A stretch of DNA of 64,000 nucleotides from contig NZ_LHZU01000131.1 in NCBI RefSeq assembly GCF_001580995.1, positions 1 through 64,000 on the forward strand, in the 5' to 3' direction. Positions 37,450 to 46,197 of this stretch are shown one piece after another. Under the pieces are notes generated by a model. It ran no database searches. It was not told where the DNA came from and was given only the letters and a program-made list of their open reading frames with translations. Source of the DNA: Acetobacter senegalensis (GTDB lineage: Bacteria; Pseudomonadota; Alphaproteobacteria; Acetobacterales; Acetobacteraceae). The position numbers and the translations under genes were made by a program. Numbering within the stretch: the first letter of the stretch is position 1; each line of letters opens with the position of its first letter.

Positions 37450-40400
37450 ATGGATGCCATGTCTTCTCGTCTTCCGCTTCTTGATGCTCTGCGTGATCAG
37501 GTTCTGCTCTGCGATGGGGGGATGGGCTCACGCATCCAGATGCTTGATCTGGACCTGACGCGTGATTACTGGGGGCAGGAGAACTGCACCGAAATTCTGA
37601 CCCTTTCACGCCCTGAACTGATCCGGGAAATCCACCGTGGCTATTATGAAGCCGGGGCGGATATGGTCGAGACCAATACCTTTGGTGGGTCTCCCATTAC
37701 TCTGGGTGAATTCGGGCTGACAGACAAGGCTCGTGAAATCAACCGCACCTCCGCCATTCTGGCGCGGGAGGCCGCGGACAGCTTTGCCGATGGGCGCGCA
37801 CGCTACGTCATAGGGTCCGTGGGGCCGGGCACCAAACTGCCCTCTCTGGGCAATATTGATTACGATACGCTGGAAGCCGCCCTGACCGAGCAGGGCCGAG
37901 GCCTGATTGAAGGCGGCGTGGACGCCATCCTGATCGAAACCTGCCAGGACACGCTACAGATCAAGGCCGCCGTCAATGGCATGAAAATTGCCCGCGCGGA
38001 AATGGGCGCCACCACCCCCATTTTTGTGCAGGTGACAGTCGAGACAACCGGCACCCTGCTGGTAGGGCCGGATATTGCGGCAGCCACCACCGTAATCCAC
38101 AGCCTGGATGTGGACCTGATGGGCCTGAACTGCGCCACCGGCCCGCAGGAAATGGCCGAGCATGTTCGCTGGCTCAGCGAGAACTGGCCGCGCCTGATTT
38201 CCGTGCAGCCCAATGCCGGCCTGCCTGAACTGGTGGACGGCCAGACCCGTTACCCGCTTTCTCCCGAAGAAATGGCGGTGTGGGTCGAGCGCTTTATTGT
38301 GGAAGACGGCCTGAACCTGATTGGCGGTTGTTGCGGAACCTCCACCCCCCATATTGCCGCGCTGGACGCCATGCTGCGGCGCCGGGCCGAAAGCACGGGC
38401 AAACACCGCCCGGCCCCGGTTGCGCGCACATCAGTCTGGGTGCCCTCCGTGGCCAGCCTGTACACACAGGTGCCCCTGCGGCAGGAGAACGCCTATTTCT
38501 CCATTGGCGAGCGCTGCAACGCCAACGGCTCCAAGAAATGGCGCGAACTTCAGGAAGCGCATGACTGGGATGGCTGCGTCGCTCTGGGCCGGGAGCAAGC
38601 CAAGGAAGGCTCCAACGCGCTGGATATCTGCACCGCTTTTGTCGGCCGCAATGAACGGGCCGAGATGGATGAAGTGATCAAGCGCTTCACGTCCTCCGTC
38701 AATGCGCCACTGGTGATCGATTCCACGGAAACCCCGGTGATTGAGGCTGCCCTCAAGCTGCATGGGGGCAAACCCATCATCAACTCCATCAACTTTGAGG
38801 ATGGAGAAGGCCCGGCGGCTGACCGCCTGACACTTGCCCGCAAATTTGGCGCGGCCGTGGTGGCGCTGACCATTGATGAAGAAGGCATGGCCCGCCGCCC
38901 GGAAGACAAGCTGCGCATTGCCACCCGCCTGATAGAATTTGCCTGCGACACATACGGTCTGCCGCAGTCTGATCTGATGATTGACCCGCTGACCTTCACC
39001 ATTGCCACCGGTGCGGAAGATGACCGCAAACTGGGGCAGTGGACGCTGGAAGGCATCAAGATGATCCGGGACGCCTTCCCGGATGTGCAGATTGTGCTTG
39101 GGCTCTCCAACATCTCCTTCGGGCTGAACCCGGCGGCACGCGCCGTACTGAACTCGGTCTATCTGGACCATGCCGTGCGTGCGGGCATGACAGCCGCCAT
39201 TGTGCATGTCTCCAAAATCCGACCGCTGCACATGATCGCACCGGAAGAGGTGAAGGTTGCGGAAGACCTGATCTTTGACCGCCGCACCGCAGATTATGAC
39301 CCGCTACAGAAGCTGCTGGAGTTGTTTGCAGACCGCAAGGCATCGGAAGCCGTCAAGCGCAAACGGGCTGAAACAGTCGAAGAACGGCTGAAAGACCGCA
39401 TTGTGGACGGCGACCGCAAGGGACTGGAAACAGACCTTGAAGAAGCCATGGCCAAGATGCCGCCGCTTGAGATCATCAACACCGTTCTACTGGATGGCAT
39501 GAAGGTGGTGGGCGAACTGTTTGGCGCTGGCAAGATGCAGCTTCCGTTTGTGCTGCAATCTGCCGAGACCATGAAAGCCGCCGTGGCATGGCTGGAACCG
39601 CACATGGAGCGGATAGAAGGCCAGCAGCGCGGCACCATTGTGCTGGCCACCGTAAAAGGCGACGTGCATGATATCGGCAAGAATCTGGTCGATATCATCC
39701 TGACCAACAACGGCTACAAGGTTGTCAATCTGGGCATCAAGGTGCCGGTGGCGGACATGATTGAGGCCGCGAAGAAAGAAAAGGCCCATGCCATTGGCAT
39801 GTCTGGCCTGCTGGTGAAATCCACCGTCATCATGCGCGAGAACCTTGAGGAAATCAGCCGTGAAGGGCTGGATGTGCCGGTTCTGCTGGGTGGTGCCGCG
39901 CTGACCCGTAACTATGTGGAAGAAGACTGTGTGGCGGCCTACAGCCCCACGGGGCGCGTGGCCTACGCGCGGGATGCCTTTGATGGCCTGACCCTGATGG
40001 ACCAGATCACGCAGAACGGTTTTGACGATTATCTGGCCGCCATCAGCAAACGCCGGGCAGGCAAGGCCACCCGGAAGAATGCCCGCACGCCAGAGCAGGC
40101 CGAAACCCGTGGCTACACCCCCATAGACCCCGCCGTGGCCCGTACCCGCCGCGCGCGCATGACAGCGGATGAACCCCGCCTGAAACCGCCCTTCTGGGGC
40201 AGCAAGGTGATTGAAGCACCCACGGAAGCGGTTATTCCCTTCCTGAATGAGCGCTCCCTGTATCAGTTCCAGTGGGGGTTCCGGAAACAGGGCCGCTCTC
40301 TGGATGATTTCATGGTGTGGGCCAAGCAGGAACTGCGCCCCATCCTGCGCCGCATGCTGGATCTGACGGCCAAGGAGAACATCCTCCGCCCGCAGGCAGC

Positions 40401-40965
40401 CTACGGCTACTGGAAAGCTGCTGGTGACGGGAACGACCTGATCCTGTTTGAAGAAGACGGCGTGACGGAAGCCGCCCGCTTCACCCTGCCCCGCCAGCCG
40501 CGTGAAGATGGCGAATGCATTGCCGATTTTGTGCGCGATGTATCCGACCCAGAACGTGATGTGGTGGCCCTGCAGGTGGTGACAGTCGGACAGAAAGCGT
40601 CTGACATCGCGCGCGACTGGTTTGAAGAAAACCGGTATCAGGATTACCTGTACCTGCACGGCCTCTCCGTGGAAGTGGCGGAAGCCATGGCGGAATACAC
40701 CCATAAGCGCATCCGCGCGGAACTGGGCTTTTCAAGCGAAGATTCGCGTGATCTGGATGCCCTGCTGCAGCAGGGCTATCGGGGTTCGCGCTATTCCTTC
40801 GGGTATCCGGCCTGCCCGCGGCTGGAAGACCAGCACCCCATTCTGGGCCTGCTGGGCGCAGAGCGAATTGGCGTCTCCCTGACGGATGGCGACCAGCTTC
40901 ACCCTGAACAATCCACCTCCGCGCTTGTTATCCTGAACAAACACGCAAAATACTTTACCATCTGA
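37450..40965 (+). CDS. metH: Cobalamin-dependent methionine synthase
   Basis: MetH transfers methyl from methyltetrahydrofolate via cobalamin to homocysteine. The full-length enzyme of 1171 residues has all four modules. The homocysteine domain has zinc ligands in GLNCATG (Cys228) and GGCCGTS (Cys294, Cys295). The pterin domain includes ERCNANGSKKW and LDICTAFVGR. The cobalamin domain has DVHDIG at residues 738-743, with His740 as the cobalt ligand. The C-terminal AdoMet activation domain is also present. The ATG at 37450 was chosen over one at 37459; both have weak ribosome-binding sites. No cobalamin or SAM riboswitch is visible in the short leader. Confidence 0.97.
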   Translation: MDAMSSRLPLLDALRDQVLLCDGGMGSRIQMLDLDLTRDYWGQENCTEILTLSRPELIREIHRGYYEAGADMVETNTFGGSPITLGEFGLTDKAREINRTSAILAREAADSFADGRARYVIGSVGPGTKLPSLGNIDYDTLEAALTEQGRGLIEGGVDAILIETCQDTLQIKAAVNGMKIARAEMGATTPIFVQVTVETTGTLLVGPDIAAATTVIHSLDVDLMGLNCATGPQEMAEHVRWLSENWPRLISVQPNAGLPELVDGQTRYPLSPEEMAVWVERFIVEDGLNLIGGCCGTSTPHIAALDAMLRRRAESTGKHRPAPVARTSVWVPSVASLYTQVPLRQENAYFSIGERCNANGSKKWRELQEAHDWDGCVALGREQAKEGSNALDICTAFVGRNERAEMDEVIKRFTSSVNAPLVIDSTETPVIEAALKLHGGKPIINSINFEDGEGPAADRLTLARKFGAAVVALTIDEEGMARRPEDKLRIATRLIEFACDTYGLPQSDLMIDPLTFTIATGAEDDRKLGQWTLEGIKMIRDAFPDVQIVLGLSNISFGLNPAARAVLNSVYLDHAVRAGMTAAIVHVSKIRPLHMIAPEEVKVAEDLIFDRRTADYDPLQKLLELFADRKASEAVKRKRAETVEERLKDRIVDGDRKGLETDLEEAMAKMPPLEIINTVLLDGMKVVGELFGAGKMQLPFVLQSAETMKAAVAWLEPHMERIEGQQRGTIVLATVKGDVHDIGKNLVDIILTNNGYKVVNLGIKVPVADMIEAAKKEKAHAIGMSGLLVKSTVIMRENLEEISREGLDVPVLLGGAALTRNYVEEDCVAAYSPTGRVAYARDAFDGLTLMDQITQNGFDDYLAAISKRRAGKATRKNARTPEQAETRGYTPIDPAVARTRRARMTADEPRLKPPFWGSKVIEAPTEAVIPFLNERSLYQFQWGFRKQGRSLDDFMVWAKQELRPILRRMLDLTAKENILRPQAAYGYWKAAGDGNDLILFEEDGVTEAARFTLPRQPREDGECIADFVRDVSDPERDVVALQVVTVGQKASDIARDWFEENRYQDYLYLHGLSVEVAEAMAEYTHKRIRAELGFSSEDSRDLDALLQQGYRGSRYSFGYPACPRLEDQHPILGLLGAERIGVSLTDGDQLHPEQSTSALVILNKHAKYFTI

Positions 40966-41037
40966 CCTCCCCGGCCCGGGGCTTCCACTGTTTTCTCCGG
41001 GCCATGGCCCGTCTGAACCGCAAAGGAGCCTCACCCG

Positions 41038-42795
41038 TTGGAACTGCTCACGCTTATTGATCTTGCCGGAAGCGTCGCCCTGCTGCTGTGGGGTGTGCAT
41101 ATGGTGCAGACAGGCGTGCAGCGGGCCTGTGGCGCGCGGCTGAACAGCCTGCTTGCCCGCATGTTGGGCAACCGGTTTCAGGCGTTCCTTACGGGGCTGG
41201 GCATTACGGCCATCCTCCAGTCGTCCACCGCAACAGGGCTGATGATCACGGGCCTTGCCGCGCGCGGGCAGCTTGATCTGGCACCGGCGCTGGCCGTGAT
41301 GCTGGGGGCCAATGTCGGCACCACGCTGATTGTTCAGCTCCTCTCCTTTGATGTGTCGTCCATCGCGCCAGCCTTTGTGCTCACAGGGGTGATTCTCTTC
41401 CGCCGCAGTCAGGGGGCATGGCGGGATTCCGGGCGGGTGTTCATCGGGCTGGGCCTTATCCTGCTCTCCCTCCGCCAGTTCCTGATGCTGCTCAGCCCCT
41501 ACACGCACAAGCCGGAACTTACGGCGGTGCTGGCGTCCATGAACTCGCATGATCTGGCCGCCATTCTGCTGGGTGCGGCAATCACCTGGATCAGCCATTC
41601 TTCCGTCGCCACCGTCATGCTGGTGACCACCTTTGCCACCAGCGGCACCATTCCGCTTGAAACCGCACTGGCGCTGGTGCTGGGCGCCAACATTGGCACC
41701 TCCATCAACCCGGTGATGGAAGGCAGCCGCACGGACCCCACGGCGCGCCGCATTTCCATGGGCAACCTGCTGGTGCGCTGCGTTGGGGCACTGGTGCTGG
41801 TGCCGGCTCTGCCCTTTATCAGCGCGCTTATGGCACGGCTGGAGCCGGATGCCGCCCGGCAGGTGGCAGACTTCCACACCCTGTTCAATGTCGGGCTGGC
41901 CGTGATGATGATGCCCGCCCTGACCCAGTATGCGCGCCTCATGCTGCGGCTTATTCCCACCCCGCAGGAAAGCCAGCAGTCTTCCCCCGGCAAGCCGCTG
42001 TATCTGGACCGCCTGCTGCTGGACAAAGCTCCTCAACTGGCCATTGGCAGCGCCACACGGGAGGCCATGCGGCTGTGTGACCTGCTGGGGGCGATGCTCA
42101 GCGCCATGAAAGACGGTCTGCGCACAACAGACCCGAACAAAGCCGGGGCGGCCAGACCGCTGGGCAACGCCATGGAAGATCTGGGTGCGGCCATCCGCTC
42201 CTATCTGGCGGGGCTTGACCCAGACACGGCCAGCCAGCCCGAAATGGAACGTGCGGAGGATATTCTGGCCTTCTGCACCCAGATGCTGCACGCGGAAGAT
42301 ATTGTGGAACGCAGCATTGTGCCCATGGTGCAGAAAATGGCCCGGCAGCGAATCGTCCTGCCGCCCGATCTGCTGCGCCCTGTGCTGAGCATGACGCAGC
42401 AGTTGAGCCACAACCTGAACATCTGCGCCACGGTGCTGCTTGGACGGCAGACGCAGGAGAACAACCCGCTTTCCGGCCAGAAAGACTTTTTCCGCGATGT
42501 GGAAATTGAAGCCACTGCCGCTTATTTTGAACGGCTGAGAAACCAGTCAACCGAGCCGGGGTCTGCGCTGGAGCAGGGAGATGCGGCCTTGGTAGGGGAA
42601 ACCGCCACCTATCAGCTTACATTGCTGCGGGACCTGCGCCGCGTGAACACGCATATCGTCGCCGCAGCCTCCTACCCACTGGTGACAGAAGACGAACAGC
42701 TTTTTCTGGGTAAGGAAGCACCAAACGCGCCCGCACCCTCCGCCGGGGCCCCCTCAAGCCTTGCTCCCACCCTCAAAGCAGACACGGAGAGTTGA
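41038..42795 (+). CDS. Na+/phosphate cotransporter-family protein with PhoU-like tail
   Basis: The 585-residue membrane transporter has two inverted NPT2/YjbB-type repeats: GITAILQSSTATGLMITGLA with GANVGTT, and AITWISHSSVATVMLVTTFA with GANIGTS. Residues about 320-560 are a helical, PhoU-like cytoplasmic domain. Phosphate uptake or export driven by sodium is the family role. The start is a TTG at 41038 with a strong ribosome-binding site (AAAGGAG, 9-nt spacing), a convincing case of non-ATG initiation. Its stop codon overlaps the TTG start of the next small gene, suggesting coupling. Confidence 0.92.
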   Translation: MELLTLIDLAGSVALLLWGVHMVQTGVQRACGARLNSLLARMLGNRFQAFLTGLGITAILQSSTATGLMITGLAARGQLDLAPALAVMLGANVGTTLIVQLLSFDVSSIAPAFVLTGVILFRRSQGAWRDSGRVFIGLGLILLSLRQFLMLLSPYTHKPELTAVLASMNSHDLAAILLGAAITWISHSSVATVMLVTTFATSGTIPLETALALVLGANIGTSINPVMEGSRTDPTARRISMGNLLVRCVGALVLVPALPFISALMARLEPDAARQVADFHTLFNVGLAVMMMPALTQYARLMLRLIPTPQESQQSSPGKPLYLDRLLLDKAPQLAIGSATREAMRLCDLLGAMLSAMKDGLRTTDPNKAGAARPLGNAMEDLGAAIRSYLAGLDPDTASQPEMERAEDILAFCTQMLHAEDIVERSIVPMVQKMARQRIVLPPDLLRPVLSMTQQLSHNLNICATVLLGRQTQENNPLSGQKDFFRDVEIEATAAYFERLRNQSTEPGSALEQGDAALVGETATYQLTLLRDLRRVNTHIVAAASYPLVTEDEQLFLGKEAPNAPAPSAGAPSSLAPTLKADTES

Positions 42796-43220
42796 CCGGC
42801 GGCCATTCTCCTGCCCATCATGAGGAAATGCTGAACGCCCCCTCCACACCCGTGCTGTCCCCTGCCTCCTCCGGCTCCTCGCCCAGCCCGCGGGAAGACG
42901 CACCGAAGGCACCCCGCCCCTATGCCCAGCAGGACATGGTGGCGCTGTGCAATGGGGCGGGAACGCATGCTGTTGCCTGCACGGCCGCCTTCATTGCGGA
43001 AAACCGGGAGGATATTCTCTCGGAAAGTGCCGCTTTTCTAGAGAGCCTGACCGCTATCTGGGAGTTGCAGGGGCTGGAGCCAACCGAAATCTGGACCGAG
43101 ATTCTGCGGCGGATTGAAGTGAGTGATCTGTTCCTGCGCCTCAACCAGCCGCCGCACCGCAAAAAGCGTGATGGCAAACTGACGCGCCCCTGGCGTGTTT
43201 CCACCAGCAAGCTACCCTGA
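42792..43220 (+). CDS. Small protein of unknown function
   Basis: The product is 142 residues if translation starts at the TTG overlapping the upstream stop (TTGA), or 130 from the ATG at 42828. Residues 13-45 are Pro/Ser/Ala-rich and probably disordered. The rest (HAVACTAAFIAENREDILSE, then AAFLESLTAIWELQGLEPTE) is helical and ends in a basic tail (HRKKRDGKLTRPWR). The helical part faintly recalls HisE-type phosphoribosyl-ATP pyrophosphatases, but I would not assign it. It lies between the Na/Pi-type transporter and cvpA. Confidence 0.7.
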   Translation: MTGGHSPAHHEEMLNAPSTPVLSPASSGSSPSPREDAPKAPRPYAQQDMVALCNGAGTHAVACTAAFIAENREDILSESAAFLESLTAIWELQGLEPTEIWTEILRRIEVSDLFLRLNQPPHRKKRDGKLTRPWRVSTSKLP

Positions 43221-43266
43221 ACTCGGGGCGTGACATTCCGCGCACGCATGGCATAAGGCCCCTGTT

Positions 43267-43791
43267 ATGGCGCCCATAGACATCCTCTCCCTTGTGCTGG
43301 TGGGGTTATCCACCCTGCATGGCTTCTGGCGCGGCTTTACCCGGCAGGCTCTGGGGCTGGGGGGCTGGATTGTGGCCATCCTTCTGGCCTGCCGTTATTA
43401 TGGGGCGGTCATTCCCCTTACCCGGCCCTATATCAGCAATCATCTGGCGGCTGATCTGGCCGCCTTCGGCATCCTGCTGCTGGCGCTGCTGATTGTGGCG
43501 GCCCTTCTCTCCAGCGCTCTTGTGCGCCTGGTGCAGGTCACGGCCCTGAACGGGCTGGACCGCACATTGGGGGCCGGGTTTGGTATTCTGCGCGGGGTGC
43601 TTCTGGTGGTTCTGCTGTTTCTGGCCGCCCAATGGCTTTTACTGCCAGAAGACATGCAGACCCTTGAACAGAACGGCAAGCTGACCCCTTACATTCGGCT
43701 GGGCGCAGCCTATATCCAGCCCTACCTGCCTGATTTCGGCACGAAGGGGGTTGCGCCAACGCGCTCCACAGGTCATGACGCCACCCTGTAG
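43267..43791 (+). CDS. cvpA: CvpA-family membrane protein
   Basis: The 174-residue protein has four hydrophobic segments and the CvpA opening (PIDILSLVLVGLSTLHGFWRGFTRQAL), plus NGLDRTLGAGFGILRGVLLVVLLF. It is the homologue of the colicin V production protein found upstream of purF in many bacteria, which is the arrangement here (48 bp apart). The family has no defined biochemical activity; links to envelope homeostasis and purine genes are contextual. Confidence 0.92.
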   Translation: MAPIDILSLVLVGLSTLHGFWRGFTRQALGLGGWIVAILLACRYYGAVIPLTRPYISNHLAADLAAFGILLLALLIVAALLSSALVRLVQVTALNGLDRTLGAGFGILRGVLLVVLLFLAAQWLLLPEDMQTLEQNGKLTPYIRLGAAYIQPYLPDFGTKGVAPTRSTGHDATL

Positions 43792-43839
43792 ACCCCATAC
43801 CGGCCTGTTTTGGCTCTCTTGCGGAGGCCCTGCGCACCC

Positions 43840-45321
43840 ATGCACGCCCACGACGCCCCCTGTGTTTCTTCTCCTGTTGACGCTCCCTGTCCGGATGATG
43901 ACCATTTTCATGAAGAATGTGCTGTTTTTGGCGTCTGGAACGCCAAGGATGCCGCAGCCCTGACAGCTCTGGGCCTTCATGCCCTCCAGCACCGCGGACA
44001 GGAAGCCGCGGGGATTGTGTCTTACGATACGCAGTTTCACTCCCACCGCGGCCTTGGTCTGGTGGGCGATGTGTTCAATGACCCCCGCGTAATGGCCACC
44101 CTGAAAGGGGACCGCGCCATTGGCCACAACCGGTATGCCACCACCGGGGCCACGCTGCTGCGCAACGTGCAGCCCCTGTTTGCGGAATTTGCCTTTGGCG
44201 GGCTGGCCGTGGCGCATAACGGCAACCTCACCAATTCGGAAACCCTGCGCAAGGAGCTTATCCGCCGCGGCTGCCTCTTCCAGTCCACCATGGATACGGA
44301 AGTGTTTGTGCATCTGATTGCCACCTCGCTTTACGCCACGGTGGAAGATCGGCTGATTGATGCGCTCAAGCGCGTAACGGGTGCCTATTCTCTGGTTGTG
44401 CTCCACAAGGATGCCCTGATGGGCGTGCGTGACCCCATGGGTGTGCGTCCGCTGGTGCTGGGCCGCCTGCCGGGTGAAGATGGCTCGGAAGGAAGCTGGG
44501 TTCTGGCCTCTGAAACCTGTGGGCTGGATATTATCGGCGCAGAATATGTCCGCGATGTTGAAGCGGGCGAGTTGGTGATTATCGACAAGAAAGGCGTGCG
44601 GTCCCTGCGCCCGTTTGGCGAGACCAAGCCGCATTTCTGCGTGTTTGAATATATCTACTTCGCCCGGCCGGATTCCGTGCTGGAAGGGCTGCCGGTCTAT
44701 GCCGTACGCAAGCAGATTGGCCGCGAACTGGCACTGGAAAGCGGCGTGGACGCCGATATTGTGGTGCCGGTGCCGGATTCGGGCGTGCCTTCCGCCATGG
44801 GCTATGCAGAAGCCAGCGGTATTCCCTTCGAGCTGGGCATTATCCGCAACCATTACGTGGGCCGCACCTTTATTGAACCCACAGACCAGATCCGTAATCT
44901 GGGCGTGAAAATGAAGCACTCCACCAACCGGCCTGCGCTGGATGGCAAGCGGGTGATTCTGGTGGACGACTCCATTGTGCGCGGCACAACCTCCCGCAAG
45001 ATTGTGGACATGGTCCGCGCCGCCGGAGCCAAGGAAGTGCACATGCGCATTTCCTCCCCGCCCACCAGACATTCCTGCTTCTATGGCATTGATACGCCTG
45101 AACGCAGCCATCTGCTGGCCGCCCAGTATGATCTGGCCAAAATGGCGGAACTGATTGGCGTGGACAGCTTGGCCTTCATCTCACTGGACGGGCTGTACCG
45201 CGCCATGGGGCATGAAAGCCGGGAAGCCTACCGTGAACGCTATTGCGATGCGTGCTTCACGGGCGACTACCCGATTCCACTGATTGATCATGATCAGGAA
45301 TTTGGCGCAGGCACGGCCTGA
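43840..45321 (+). CDS. purF: Amidophosphoribosyltransferase
   Basis: PurF catalyses the first committed step of purine synthesis, making phosphoribosylamine from PRPP and glutamine. The 493-residue proenzyme has a 26-residue propeptide. The mature enzyme would begin at the catalytic Cys27 in HEECAVFGVW. The glutaminase domain includes GHNRYATTGA and AHNGNLTN. The PRPP-binding loop is VILVDDSIVRGTTSR. Cysteines in SCFYGID and YCDACF are consistent with the Fe-S-bearing PurF type. I chose the ATG at 43840, with GGAGG 13 nt upstream. A terminator follows. Confidence 0.97.
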   Translation: MHAHDAPCVSSPVDAPCPDDDHFHEECAVFGVWNAKDAAALTALGLHALQHRGQEAAGIVSYDTQFHSHRGLGLVGDVFNDPRVMATLKGDRAIGHNRYATTGATLLRNVQPLFAEFAFGGLAVAHNGNLTNSETLRKELIRRGCLFQSTMDTEVFVHLIATSLYATVEDRLIDALKRVTGAYSLVVLHKDALMGVRDPMGVRPLVLGRLPGEDGSEGSWVLASETCGLDIIGAEYVRDVEAGELVIIDKKGVRSLRPFGETKPHFCVFEYIYFARPDSVLEGLPVYAVRKQIGRELALESGVDADIVVPVPDSGVPSAMGYAEASGIPFELGIIRNHYVGRTFIEPTDQIRNLGVKMKHSTNRPALDGKRVILVDDSIVRGTTSRKIVDMVRAAGAKEVHMRISSPPTRHSCFYGIDTPERSHLLAAQYDLAKMAELIGVDSLAFISLDGLYRAMGHESREAYRERYCDACFTGDYPIPLIDHDQEFGAGTA

Positions 45322-45343
45322 ACGCCATTTTCCCTCCCATAAG

Positions 45344-45378
45344 AAAAAACGGCGGCCCATCAAAGGCCGCCGTTTTTT
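45344..45378. terminator. Bidirectional terminator between purF and pqiC
   Basis: AAAAAACGGCGGCC pairs with GGCCGCCGTTTTTT (14 bp including the A/T arms, 7-nt loop). It ends purF on the plus strand and, with U6 on the opposite strand, pqiABC on the minus strand. Confidence 0.92.
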
Positions 45379-45485
45379 ATGGAGAAAACATTATCGCTTG
45401 TATCGTCGTTCCAAACGCGCTCCGCACATACGTGCCGTCAGCAGCCCCTGGAAACGGCGTTTGAGCCTTTTACACGCAGCCTTAC

Positions 45486-46193
45486 TTAACGCTGGCTTGC
45501 CGCAGGGCCAGTATGGCTCCTGCCAGCCTCTGAACCGGAAGTAGCAGAGGGTGCAGGAGGCATCATACGGAGTTGAGTGGCTGCAATATCAGCCACCTGC
45601 CCCAGAAGCTGGCTAAGCGCCTGCACCAGCGGCATGGTGCCTGTTACGCTGTCTCCCTGCACCTGAATCCGTTGCAGATAAAGCTGCGCATTGCCGCTGG
45701 GCGCACCCGCCACAGCGGGCTGCACGGACAGAGAGGCTTCAATTTCCGCTTTGCCGGAAGGCCCTTGTGAAAACCGGGTTACGGAGAGGTCCACATAGGC
45801 ATCAGGTTCCGTGGCGGCGGCATCATTTTCCGCGAACACGGCAGACCCCGGCAGACGTTGCGCAAGATCTCCGGCCAGCGTGCGGCTGATCTGGCCCCCA
45901 AGGGAATCGCCCCACGCATCGGCAGATGCCACGGTCAGCTTGTAGCCGGTATCCTGCGTGACAATCCTGTCCCGATCGAGCCCGGACGCAATGCTCGGCT
46001 GGCGCACCTCAACATAGCGAGGGCCACCCGGCATGGGCTGCCCCGGCACCACAGAGAGGGTGTACAGCGTCGGGTTGCCGCTTGAGCAGGCTGTGAGCGT
46101 GGTTGCCATAACCCCGAGCCCCACGGCCCCCAGCAGCACACTGCGGCGGGAGGAGAGAGCCTGCATGGGCTGCGCAAGAGATGATTTTGTCAT
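45486..46193 (-). CDS. pqiC: PqiC-family lipoprotein, possible Tat substrate
   Basis: The 235-residue outer-membrane lipoprotein component of the PqiABC lipid-transport system. The signal peptide contains SSRRSVLLGAVGL, which fits the twin-arginine consensus, and ends in lipobox LTAC with acylated Cys36. The mature part starts SSGNPTLYTLSVVPG, the PqiC opening. The C-terminus is Ala/Ser/Pro-rich. It lies 4 bp after pqiB in the same operon. Confidence 0.88.
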   Translation of the reverse strand: MTKSSLAQPMQALSSRRSVLLGAVGLGVMATTLTACSSGNPTLYTLSVVPGQPMPGGPRYVEVRQPSIASGLDRDRIVTQDTGYKLTVASADAWGDSLGGQISRTLAGDLAQRLPGSAVFAENDAAATEPDAYVDLSVTRFSQGPSGKAEIEASLSVQPAVAGAPSGNAQLYLQRIQVQGDSVTGTMPLVQALSQLLGQVADIAATQLRMMPPAPSATSGSEAGRSHTGPAASQR

Positions 46194-46197
46194 GGCG

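Noticed and set aside
39487-40704. Open frame of 405 codons on the minus strand
   Set aside because: Antisense to the conserved C-terminal half of metH, with low-complexity composition and no recognisable motif.
40732-42411. Open frame of 559 codons on the minus strand
   Set aside because: It lies opposite the Na/Pi-type transporter gene, is rich in His, Gln and Arg, and shows no domain; it is an antisense artefact of high third-position GC.
42792-43220. Assignment of the small unknown protein to HisE
   Set aside because: Only a short helical stretch is similar; HisE catalytic residues could not be located.
43639-45111. Open frame of 490 codons on the minus strand
   Set aside because: Antisense to purF and cvpA; His/Gly/Arg-rich composition typical of shadow frames.
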